In this document: one piece after another, positions 18,976-26,974 of the stretch | Position numbering within the stretch: position 1 is the first letter of the stretch | Layout: each line of letters begins with the position of its first letter | Source: Candidatus Woesearchaeota archaeon | Lineage (GTDB): Archaea; Nanobdellota; Nanobdellia; Woesearchaeales; WJKR01 | Length of the DNA: 64,000 nt | NCBI GenBank assembly: GCA_016927245.1 | Contig: JAFGNA010000017.1 | Span: 1 to 64,000, forward strand | Direction of reading: 5' to 3' | Translations under genes and position numbers: made by a program | The notes under the pieces: generated by a model | The model's input: the letters and a program-made list of their open reading frames with translations, nothing else | Database searches by the model: none | Told to the model about the DNA's origin: nothing

Positions 18976-19012
18976 GCAAAAAGAAAAAGTACTCGCTTAC
19001 TTTTTTTCTTGC
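18976..19012. repeat. Inverted repeat/hairpin in AT-rich intergenic region
   Basis: GCAAAAAGAAAAAGTA-CTCGCT-TACTTTTTTTCTTGC; inner 8 bp AAAAAGTA/TACTTTTT perfect. Confidence 0.6.
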
Positions 19013-19054
19013 GCATTCTAGAAAGATTTTTAAAAACCAACCACTAAGGAACAA

Positions 19055-19537
19055 ATGACTGTGCTCGACGACGGCGACAAGCAAGAAGCCACCAACATCC
19101 AAGAAGAGGAAGCCATGAGCGCCAAGATGTACGGCGAACTCACGCGCCTATCAGGAGAAGGAAAAGCGCTCAGGAAAGAGTTCAAGCAACTCCTCAAGAT
19201 CGGGAAGAAGCTCAGGAACATCATCGCCGCGAAAGAGAAGGAGAACAAGGGCCGGCTCGAGCAGATAAAGCGGTTGCAGCAGCAACTCACCAAGGAATCC
19301 GTCAAGGACATCCAGGCAATGACCAGGCGCCTCCAAGAAGAGAAGCGGCAAGAGAGCGGCCTCTCCAAGGAAGAGGCGCTTGTCCTCAAAAGCATGCTCG
19401 ACGAGCTCAAACACACCTACCAGCACGGCAATGACATCATCGCCGCGGACAAGAAACTGTACGAGCTGATTAGGGATTTGTACGCCAAGGACCTGGAAGA
19501 CTTCCAACTAGAGGTTGCTGAGATTGAGAAAGGGTGA
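19055..19537 (+). CDS. Coiled-coil hypothetical protein
   Basis: 160 aa, charged heptad-like composition. Confidence 0.6.
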   Translation: MTVLDDGDKQEATNIQEEEAMSAKMYGELTRLSGEGKALRKEFKQLLKIGKKLRNIIAAKEKENKGRLEQIKRLQQQLTKESVKDIQAMTRRLQEEKRQESGLSKEEALVLKSMLDELKHTYQHGNDIIAADKKLYELIRDLYAKDLEDFQLEVAEIEKG

Positions 19538-19875
19538 ACGCCTTGCATCCACTGCTCATTGTCATCCTCATCATCGCCCACGCCTGTTATTGCTACATCA
19601 CAGGCATCAAGGGCCTGGTGCGCAAAATCATCCATTTCAGGCCCATGATCGTGTTTCCCTTCATCGGCGCAGCGGCGGGCGGAACGTACACCTACACAGG
19701 CAAGCAGGCGTTCGGGCCGAGCATCATCAGCCTCTTCGCCGGCAGCATCATCCCCCTCCTCATCGGGCTCGCGATGATGAACCGGGACGCCGCGGCATAT
19801 TTTGTCCTCCCCATCATCGCGTTGCTCGCCGCGAGCACAATCATCTATCATTTCCATGCGCGCAAGAAGGCATGA
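19534..19875 (+). CDS. Hypothetical integral membrane protein
   Basis: 113 aa; several hydrophobic segments; 4-nt overlap with upstream gene. Confidence 0.6.
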   Translation: MNALHPLLIVILIIAHACYCYITGIKGLVRKIIHFRPMIVFPFIGAAAGGTYTYTGKQAFGPSIISLFAGSIIPLLIGLAMMNRDAAAYFVLPIIALLAASTIIYHFHARKKA

Positions 19876-19938
19876 TTTATCCTCGCAACCCTAGTTTTTC
19901 CGCCAGAATAAGGCAACCACTAATTCTTTTTTAAATAA

Positions 19939-19966
19939 GCAACGCATAATGTATATTACGCGCAAT
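19939..19966. promoter_or_regulatory. dif: dif-like XerA recombination site
   Basis: GCAACGCATAA-TGTATA-TTACGCGCAAT: two 11-bp imperfect inverted arms around a 6-bp spacer; CGCATAATGTATATTA matches the core of E. coli dif; lies just upstream of xerA. Confidence 0.75.
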
Positions 19967-20008
19967 AAAGGTAAAGTATATAAGGAAAAGGCCTAAAAAG
20001 AAGCAGTC

Positions 20009-20812
20009 ATGGACCGATTGCGCACCGAACTGGAGCTCCGCGGATATTCTGACGCGACCAAGAAGAAATATCTCAAGTACAATGCAGACCTCCTAAAACT
20101 CATCGGCAAGCAAGCGGACGACATCAACAAGGACGACATCAAGAAATACTTGGCCTATTTGGTTGGAACAAAAAAGACGGCAGCTCGATCAGTGAATCTT
20201 GCCCGCGCAGCCCTGCTTTTCTTTCACAATCAAGTATTAGAAAAGAGCATCTCGGGCGTGAATGTGCCGAAAGTCCAGAAATCGCTGCCATCCGTGCTGA
20301 CGAAAGAAGAAGTCATCTCATTGATAACGGCCGCGAAGACCAGGAAAAGCAGTTTCATCATCCAACTATTATATGGTACGGGGGTTCGCGTCTCAGAATT
20401 ATGTGCTTTGAAGCGTTCTGATCTCGAACTACAGCAAGGCACGGGGTGGGTGCGCTCAGGCAAAGGAGGGAAGGACCGCATGATTCTCCTACCGCAAGAA
20501 CTCTATAAGGAATTGGAGCGGAAAACCCCTCAGAGTTTTGTTTTGGAAGGGAAGAATGGTCCCTTGTCACCTCGGACCGTGCAGGAAGTGGTGAAGAATG
20601 CTGCGAAACGGGCTAAAATAGCTAAGAAAGTCACGCCGCACACGCTCAGGCACAGTTTCGCGACGCACCTGCTCGAAGCAGGGAACGACATCAGGATAAT
20701 CCAAGAGCTGTTGGGACACGCCAATCTGCAGACCACGCAGATCTACACGCATGTCAGCAACGAGCGGAAGTTGCGCGTGCAGAACCCGTTGGACGCCCTC
20801 AACGACCGATAA
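20009..20812 (+). CDS. xerA: Tyrosine recombinase XerA/XerC-D family
   Basis: TGVRVSELCAL...GKGGKDRMI...HTLRHSFATHLLEAGNDIRIIQELLGHANLQTTQIYTHV (R, K, HxxR, H, Y residues). Confidence 0.93.
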   Translation: MDRLRTELELRGYSDATKKKYLKYNADLLKLIGKQADDINKDDIKKYLAYLVGTKKTAARSVNLARAALLFFHNQVLEKSISGVNVPKVQKSLPSVLTKEEVISLITAAKTRKSSFIIQLLYGTGVRVSELCALKRSDLELQQGTGWVRSGKGGKDRMILLPQELYKELERKTPQSFVLEGKNGPLSPRTVQEVVKNAAKRAKIAKKVTPHTLRHSFATHLLEAGNDIRIIQELLGHANLQTTQIYTHVSNERKLRVQNPLDALNDR

Positions 20813-20879
20813 GATTTAATAAGATTTATATACTATTTTCGTGTCCCTTGCCAGTTATCAAGTACGGGGGTGTGTATTC

Positions 20880-21254
20880 GTGGCAAAGAAGAGCAATCTG
20901 TGGGCGAAGATCGGCGTCTGGTCCTACGTGGTAGGGCTCGTGGTCGCTATCATCGTGGGCATCCTGGCGCAGTTCGGTGGCGCTTCCTCGATGACTGGGG
21001 GAACGGTCGCCTTGCTGGCCATACTCGGCACTGTCGTCGGCCTCTTGAACATCGGCGATGAGGAAGTGAACACGTTCCTCCTCGCGGCCGTCGCGTTCGT
21101 CGTGGCGAGCTCGGCTATGGCCTCGATATTCTCGGTCATGGGCGACTTGTTCAAGGGATTGGCGTTGTTCATGAGCGCTATCGTCGTCTTCACGGCTCCT
21201 GGGGCGCTCATCGTGGCGTTCAAGGCGTTGTACAACGTCGCGAAGAACGGGTAG
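20880..21254 (+). CDS. Hypothetical integral membrane protein
   Basis: GTG start MAKKSNLWAKIGVWSYVVGLVVAIIVGILAQFGG; 4 hydrophobic segments. Confidence 0.65.
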   Translation: MAKKSNLWAKIGVWSYVVGLVVAIIVGILAQFGGASSMTGGTVALLAILGTVVGLLNIGDEEVNTFLLAAVAFVVASSAMASIFSVMGDLFKGLALFMSAIVVFTAPGALIVAFKALYNVAKNG

Positions 21255-21313
21255 CTGACCAGATTATTTTTTATTTTTTTCTAATGCTTGCTGTTCGTCA
21301 GGAGGAGGCGTTG

Positions 21314-21664
21314 CTAGTGATTTCTGGCGCTTCTTCTCTTGAGTTGTCGCTGTTGCGAGTGCCTGATGCGGCTACGCAGGCCTGCGAAGTATTTGGAGAA
21401 GTCTGCGTAGAGCGTCTTGAGCTCTGCTGTCCCTCTCAGCGTGAGGGAGTACATTTTCTTCCTGCCGAATTGCTCGAAGCTGACAAGCCCGTGCTTGCGG
21501 AGTTCCTTGAGGGCGGGGTAGATGGTGCCTGGTGTCAACGGTCCTGTTCCTTTGCGTTTTCCTATCTTCTTAGCCAGGTCCTCGCCGCACAGGCTCTTCC
21601 TCTTGAGCTCGTGCAGGATGAGGAAGCTGAGGAATCCTTTGAGGTCGAGGAATTTCGATACCAT
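21314..21664 (-). CDS. PadR family transcriptional regulator
   Basis: MVSKFLDLKGFLSFLILHELKRKSLCGEDLAKKIGKRKGTGPLTPGTIYPALKELRKHGLVSFEQFGRKKMYSLTLRG. Confidence 0.82.
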   Translation of the reverse strand: MVSKFLDLKGFLSFLILHELKRKSLCGEDLAKKIGKRKGTGPLTPGTIYPALKELRKHGLVSFEQFGRKKMYSLTLRGTAELKTLYADFSKYFAGLRSRIRHSQQRQLKRRSARNH

Positions 21665-21993
21665 CGCTTGCTCGTACCGCCTGAATTATTTAAATCTTTC
21701 GTTATTTATTGGTTCTCCTATTTATTGGTGATACAATAGAAAAGACCGAAACAACAGCAATAAAATGATTAAGCTATGCTAAAAAACTCTAGAAAGAATG
21801 GTGTTGGAAAACACCAAGCAAAAAACCAAAAGAAGAAAACCAAATGAACAAAGCAAGAACCAACAAGAAGACAAGAAGAACAGAAAGACACCAACAAAAA
21901 CCCTACGATCCCCGACGAGAACACCTATAGAAAACTTTATAAACTTCTGCGTCGAGTGCAAACACCACCATTAGTGGCACGCGAGGCACAGCG

Positions 21994-23229
21994 ATGGAAA
22001 AAGGCCTAAAAAGACAACTACTCATTACCCTATCCCTCACCCTCACAGGACTGCCCCTCGCCACAGCGGCCAGAACCGGCATCCAACCACTCAACGGCGT
22101 CCTCGAACTCATCAGCAGCGTGTTCTACCCCTCAGCAATCCTCAACAACACAACCCTCAGGATAGGCTTCTTCAAAGCACTCTACTTCTTCCTCATCTTC
22201 GCCGTCGTCAACATCATCCTCAAAAAAGCGAAAGTGTTCCAAGGGGACGACAACTCGAAAAGAGGAGCCACGGTCGCGGCCGCCGTCTTCGCACTCATCG
22301 CCGCGTTCTTCATGCCAGCGCAAGCGTCCGAAGGGCTCGCAGGGTTCATCGTCACCATCTTCACCCTCATCGCACCCGTAGGGCTCGCAGGATTCCTCGC
22401 CTACTACTCCATGGCCAAGCTCAAGAAAGACTGGATCCAACACCTCTTCGGCCTCATCCTCCTCTTCGTCAGCTCCTTCATCATCAGCTGGACCATGGGC
22501 GCCATCCCCACGATGCGCGTCGCGCAAGACCTCACAGACACCATACTCTCCTACGCATTGCTCGCCATCAACATCCTCATCATCATCAAGCTCATACAGC
22601 TCATCAGCGCAGCGTTCAAAGGCGTCAAGCTCCCCAGCATCCGCCCAGGTGGCGGAGGTGACGGCGGCGGGGGCGGCGGAGAAAGGCCAGAACGGCCACC
22701 GAAAGAACCAGCAACCATCATGGTCCGCGTGCTCAGCGCCGACAACCAACCTTTGCCCGAGACCATTGTCGAATGGGTGCGGCGGCGACGCGTCAAGGCA
22801 CGCGACATCACCAACGCGCAAGGAAATGCCCCTACCTCAGGCCAGCCATTTAGCCTTCACCCCGTGAAGCACACGCTGCGCTGCACTTACCGCCTTGGTG
22901 ACCATCAAGAATTCGTCCCGACCCAGAACAATACGCTCGAAGACGGTCACACCGTCATCCTCAAGCAGAACTTCAGCCTCCGACGAGGGGACAACGGCAC
23001 CATCACCATAATCCTTGGTGTCAGGCAGCGAGGAGAAGGAGGAGAAGACGGCGGAGACGAGGACTTCTGCCCCCGCATCACCAACCTCAGGCTCATCCAA
23101 CCAGAAGTGCTCCGCGCAGAAGCAGTCATAGACGCCCAGGAAGCACAGCTCGACGTGCAAGGAGCGGAGCAAGACGTGCGACAAGCGACCGTGGAAGGAC
23201 CACCAGCACAAGGGGGTGAGCGACCATAG
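21994..23229 (+). CDS. Polytopic membrane protein with Gly-rich linker and C-terminal soluble domain
   Basis: 411 aa; about 5 TM segments, PGGGGDGGGGGGERPERPPKEP linker. Confidence 0.65.
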   Translation: MEKGLKRQLLITLSLTLTGLPLATAARTGIQPLNGVLELISSVFYPSAILNNTTLRIGFFKALYFFLIFAVVNIILKKAKVFQGDDNSKRGATVAAAVFALIAAFFMPAQASEGLAGFIVTIFTLIAPVGLAGFLAYYSMAKLKKDWIQHLFGLILLFVSSFIISWTMGAIPTMRVAQDLTDTILSYALLAINILIIIKLIQLISAAFKGVKLPSIRPGGGGDGGGGGGERPERPPKEPATIMVRVLSADNQPLPETIVEWVRRRRVKARDITNAQGNAPTSGQPFSLHPVKHTLRCTYRLGDHQEFVPTQNNTLEDGHTVILKQNFSLRRGDNGTITIILGVRQRGEGGEDGGDEDFCPRITNLRLIQPEVLRAEAVIDAQEAQLDVQGAEQDVRQATVEGPPAQGGERP

Positions 23230-24689
23230 CGAAAGAGCAGCCCCAAAGACGAGAAACGAAGCAGGAGAAGGTACCTGCCTGGTTCTTCACCACGTGGTGG
23301 GCGCTCAAGGACGCCGCCACGGCGCGCAAGCTCCAGCACGACAAGACCTATCCGACCCAAGAAGCATCACCCATGCAAGCAAGGGCCACGCCCAAAGAAC
23401 CGACTGGCGACTTCTTCAAGCCGGCGAGCGGCACGCCCATAGGGATACGCCTCGGACAGGACGGCATCGCGCACGCGCACGAACCCCTCGCCAGGGACAT
23501 CGCCTATCCCCAGGCGCTCCAAGCATCCCACCCGTTCATCGCGTTCGGCATCGCGCACGTCGCGCAGCAAGAGCTAGAGAAGCTCAAGGACATCAAGCAC
23601 ATCAACGACATCCAAGGACTCGACCCGACCAACCTGGAATGGCACTGGGCCTACGAGCGCATAGACCAAGGAGAAAACGAGGAGCACGGCCGCATCGCCG
23701 GGCGCGTCATCAACCAGACGATGGTAGCGGAGAAAGGCCTTGACCTTACCAAGCCCGCGGACATAAAACGGGCGATCGACGACCCCGCCCTTGGCGTCAA
23801 GCACCGCGAGGTACGTCTCTTCCTCCATAGCGAGAAGCACGCCTTCGACCACCAGCAATCCGACAAGCAAGGCATGTTCGTCTTCCTCCGCCTCCCTGTG
23901 AACAAGCAGCTCCAGCTCAGGACGGAGTACAACAAGAAGACGTACACGCAAGTCATCCCCGCACGGCAAGAAGGCGTCGCGGAAGGCTACTTCACCATCG
24001 CCCCTGACAAGGTCAAGGTGTGCGTCATCGCCGTCCCCGGCCCGAAGGGCAAGCGGCCAAAGCAGCCTATCGACGAGCCGCAACTCGCCATAGGCGTAGG
24101 CACGCAGGAAGAACGCATCGACGCGCTCACCAAGCGCGTCGTCATGAGCGGGCTCAAGGGGTGCAAGGAGCACATCTACACGGAAGGGTCCGTCAAGCTC
24201 GACAAGGAACTCCTCGACATCATTGCCAAGGACGCCGGTCTGATAAGGAACATCTACTTCCTCGACCGGCAACACCCCTCGCTCGGCATCGCGAACATCG
24301 CGAACAACTTCTACGCGCAGAAATTCGCCATCGCCGGCGTCGCGTGCTTCCGCGCCGAGCACGAAGGGAACGTCCTGAAATCCGGCGACATCAAGGAGTT
24401 CGCGGAGCGCCAAAAAGCGTACGTCACCCTCGCGGAGAAGACGACCATGCTCGCCCAGCTTCAAAAGGAGAAATCGTTCAACACTTCGATGCGGTTCTTC
24501 CCCCCGCCCGCACAAACGCACATCAAGGAGCGGCTCGAAAAAAAGTACCTGGGCGTGAACGTCGCCAGGGCCATGGAGACAGGCCTACGCAAGGAAGCCG
24601 AGGAGCTGGGAGCGTTGCTCAAGCAGCAGCTCGCGAAGACCAAGCATGACGAAACACCACCTGAAAAACCCGTAGGAGGTGATGCCTAG
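23226..24689 (+). CDS. Hypothetical soluble protein, apparent AUA start (or 23373 ATG if only the ORF-track start is used)
   Basis: Frame is open and codon-biased from ATA at 23226 (IAKEQPQRRETKQEKVPAWFFTTWWALKDAATARKLQHDKTYPTQEASPMQ...); preceded by GGGGGTGAG; no ATG/GTG/TTG before 23373. Confidence 0.6.
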   Translation: MAKEQPQRRETKQEKVPAWFFTTWWALKDAATARKLQHDKTYPTQEASPMQARATPKEPTGDFFKPASGTPIGIRLGQDGIAHAHEPLARDIAYPQALQASHPFIAFGIAHVAQQELEKLKDIKHINDIQGLDPTNLEWHWAYERIDQGENEEHGRIAGRVINQTMVAEKGLDLTKPADIKRAIDDPALGVKHREVRLFLHSEKHAFDHQQSDKQGMFVFLRLPVNKQLQLRTEYNKKTYTQVIPARQEGVAEGYFTIAPDKVKVCVIAVPGPKGKRPKQPIDEPQLAIGVGTQEERIDALTKRVVMSGLKGCKEHIYTEGSVKLDKELLDIIAKDAGLIRNIYFLDRQHPSLGIANIANNFYAQKFAIAGVACFRAEHEGNVLKSGDIKEFAERQKAYVTLAEKTTMLAQLQKEKSFNTSMRFFPPPAQTHIKERLEKKYLGVNVARAMETGLRKEAEELGALLKQQLAKTKHDETPPEKPVGGDA

Positions 24690-25660
24690 TGGTGTTCGCC
24701 ACGGCCAAGCTCAAGCTCGCCCACCTCTTCGTGAGCAGCAAGCGCCTCTCAAAGCATATGCTCAAGAACGAACGAGCAGCCACAATCATCCTCGAGCAAC
24801 TCGAGAAAGACTACTACTCCTCGCTCAGGGAAGCGCTCCAGTACGGCAGCAACCCGCAAGCGCTCTGGCTCGCAGAACAGTTCTGCAAGCAGGCCTTGGA
24901 GTTCTCCTCTAAAGCGGTGTTCAGCGAGGAGCAGGAGAGCCTGCTCTACATCATGCGCAAGTACGGCACGTTCGAAGACCTCGCCAAAGACTTCAACAAG
25001 GATACCAAGAACTACCTCCAGAAGAGCGAAGTGAGCGAGCAGACCCAGCAGAAGATGCAGGCAGTGCTCAAGAACCTCGCTGGGGAGGAACAGAAGATAC
25101 ACGGCATCATCAGGACTATCTTCAAGGAGATACGGCACGAGAAGCGGGACAAGGAGCGGTTCAAGGAGAAGATCTTCAACCTGCGCCAAGAGGCAAACCT
25201 CAGGAAAGACCTCAAGGAGATGCGCCAGAAGAGCACCGCAGAACACCAATTCTCAGAGAAAGGAGAACACCTCCTCGACGACCTGGAAAAAGAGCTCAAG
25301 CACCTCAAAGGGGACGAGAAGGCCGCGGACATCGAGGCCAAGATAGGGAAGACTCTGGACGAGTTCGAACGCGTCGTCGTCAAGGATGAGGAGCTGCTCA
25401 ACGAAGTCATCAATGACGCCGCGTACGTCATCAAGTACGCCCTGCACGAGTTCTTCCACTGCGAAGAACTTGTGGAGACGTATGAGCATTACTACTGGCA
25501 ACTCTACACGCAAGGATTCCTCGCTGAGGAGACTGCGGCAAGGGCGAAACAACTGTTCAAGGAGCTCCATAACCGACTCGACCAAAAGACCAAGGAGACG
25601 TACCGCATCATCAGGAAGTATCGCAAGAGGGCGGGCAAAGAAGAGGTGGACGCACCATAA
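24689..25660 (+). CDS. Coiled-coil hypothetical protein
   Basis: 323 aa; GTG start after GGAGGTGATG; same operon. Confidence 0.65.
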   Translation: MVFATAKLKLAHLFVSSKRLSKHMLKNERAATIILEQLEKDYYSSLREALQYGSNPQALWLAEQFCKQALEFSSKAVFSEEQESLLYIMRKYGTFEDLAKDFNKDTKNYLQKSEVSEQTQQKMQAVLKNLAGEEQKIHGIIRTIFKEIRHEKRDKERFKEKIFNLRQEANLRKDLKEMRQKSTAEHQFSEKGEHLLDDLEKELKHLKGDEKAADIEAKIGKTLDEFERVVVKDEELLNEVINDAAYVIKYALHEFFHCEELVETYEHYYWQLYTQGFLAEETAARAKQLFKELHNRLDQKTKETYRIIRKYRKRAGKEEVDAP

Positions 25661-25677
25661 CGAGGTGACTAGAGAAA

Positions 25678-26070
25678 ATGGCGCAATTCGACGAACCGAA
25701 AGGAAAGATAAGCATCATCGTAGGACTGATCGTACTGGCACTGGCCGCTATCCCCTTGCTCAACGGGTGGGGCGTGATCGGTTTCAACCTGCCGGACTTC
25801 ATCGTCAGCCTCATCCCAGCGGTCGCGATCTGGGCGTTGCCCGCGCTGGCGTTGTTCCTGTTCATCGACGCGGTGGACGAGGACGACGCCATCAAGACGC
25901 TGACCATCATCCTGGGTATCGTGTTCCTCATCGCCGGCGTCATCCAGATCCTGAACAGCTTCGGCGTCCTCGGGTTCGGCATCCCTTTCCTGGGCAGGCC
26001 GGTCGTCGCCGAGATACTATTAGGTATTGAGGGGTTGTTCCTCATCATCGCCACGTTCGCGATGAACTGA
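25678..26070 (+). CDS. Hypothetical integral membrane protein
   Basis: 130 aa; 4 hydrophobic segments; same operon. Confidence 0.65.
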   Translation: MAQFDEPKGKISIIVGLIVLALAAIPLLNGWGVIGFNLPDFIVSLIPAVAIWALPALALFLFIDAVDEDDAIKTLTIILGIVFLIAGVIQILNSFGVLGFGIPFLGRPVVAEILLGIEGLFLIIATFAMN

Positions 26071-26106
26071 AACACCCACCCTGATTTTTTTTTTCTTTGC
26101 CCGGTA

Positions 26107-26238
26107 TTAGATTCCCTGTTGCACGGAACACACCCATTGCGTGACGAGGTACACGCCGAGCGCGAGCAGTATTGCCCCGAGTATCACGACCACGAGCGCG
26201 TTGGCCGACAGTTCCAAAGATCCTCGTCTCAGCAACAT
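26107..26238 (-). CDS. 43-aa single-TM protein (pilin-like N-terminus)
   Basis: MLLRRGSLELSANALVVVILGAILLALGVYLVTQWVCSVQQGI; ATGA overlap with the upstream gene; below the 60 aa ORF-track cutoff. Confidence 0.55.
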   Translation of the reverse strand: MLLRRGSLELSANALVVVILGAILLALGVYLVTQWVCSVQQGI

Positions 26239-26618
26239 CACGACCCCCACTCGCGCTTCCAGTCATCCTCACGCCTCGGCGCGCGAGCGAGGGTGATGAC
26301 GAGGTGCGCGAGGACTAATAAGAAGGCGAGCCCTGAGAGGACGAAGAGGACGACCCCCGCCATTACTTCCCCTTGGGGAGCGGCTCCCCAGTGCAGCGCG
26401 GCGTACGCGACGATGGCGATGAGCGCGACGACATCAGCAACCATCGTATACGCGCGTCGTTCGCCGCGTATGCACGCGCGCACGAGGAGAAGCACTGAGA
26501 GGAGCCCGAGCAAGGACCAAGAAGCGGTGCTGGCAGCCCTTGCTGGCGTGATGCCGACCTTGATCCACGCGAGCAGCGCTAATGAGAGGAGGTAGGTGAG
26601 CGTGAAGTGCGCGTTCAT
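26238..26618 (-). CDS. Hypothetical integral membrane protein
   Basis: 126 aa, 4 hydrophobic segments. Confidence 0.6.
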   Translation of the reverse strand: MNAHFTLTYLLSLALLAWIKVGITPARAASTASWSLLGLLSVLLLVRACIRGERRAYTMVADVVALIAIVAYAALHWGAAPQGEVMAGVVLFVLSGLAFLLVLAHLVITLARAPRREDDWKREWGS

Positions 26619-26675
26619 GGGCGGTCACATGGGAAGAGCGCGTATTTAAGCGTTCTCTTTTGGGGCTGCGCGCGT

Positions 26676-26930
26676 CTATGAGAACGAGACTTTCTGGCCT
26701 AGTGCCTGCCCTGGCACGCCCTTGTCGAACAAGACCCTGACAGCGCCTGAGTTGCCGTGCGCGCTCGCAACGTTCCCGACCAGGTCTCGCTTGCCCGTGT
26801 GCCACTTCACCGTCTTGCCGACTAGCTGCTCGGCTTGCTCACGAGAATCGCAGCCCTCTGGCCTGACGATGACGTGGTTGCCGTCGGTGGTGTGCCGGTT
26901 CTGGCGGTAGTGCACGATGACGCCTTCCAT
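26676..26930 (-). CDS. Ribosomal protein L35Ae
   Basis: MEGVIVHYRQNRHTTDGNHVIVRPEGCDSREQAEQLVGKTVKWHTGKRDLVGNVASAHGNSGAVRVLFDKGVPGQALGQKV. Confidence 0.85.
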   Translation of the reverse strand: MEGVIVHYRQNRHTTDGNHVIVRPEGCDSREQAEQLVGKTVKWHTGKRDLVGNVASAHGNSGAVRVLFDKGVPGQALGQKVSFS

Positions 26931-26974
26931 ACGTGCCGAGAACAACCATCCATTTATAAAAGTTGCTGTGCGTT

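Noticed and set aside
18875-19102. 75-aa minus ORF in the AT-rich 18.9 kb gap
   Set aside because: Phe/Lys-rich translation of AT-rich intergenic DNA containing the inverted repeat; no coding signature.
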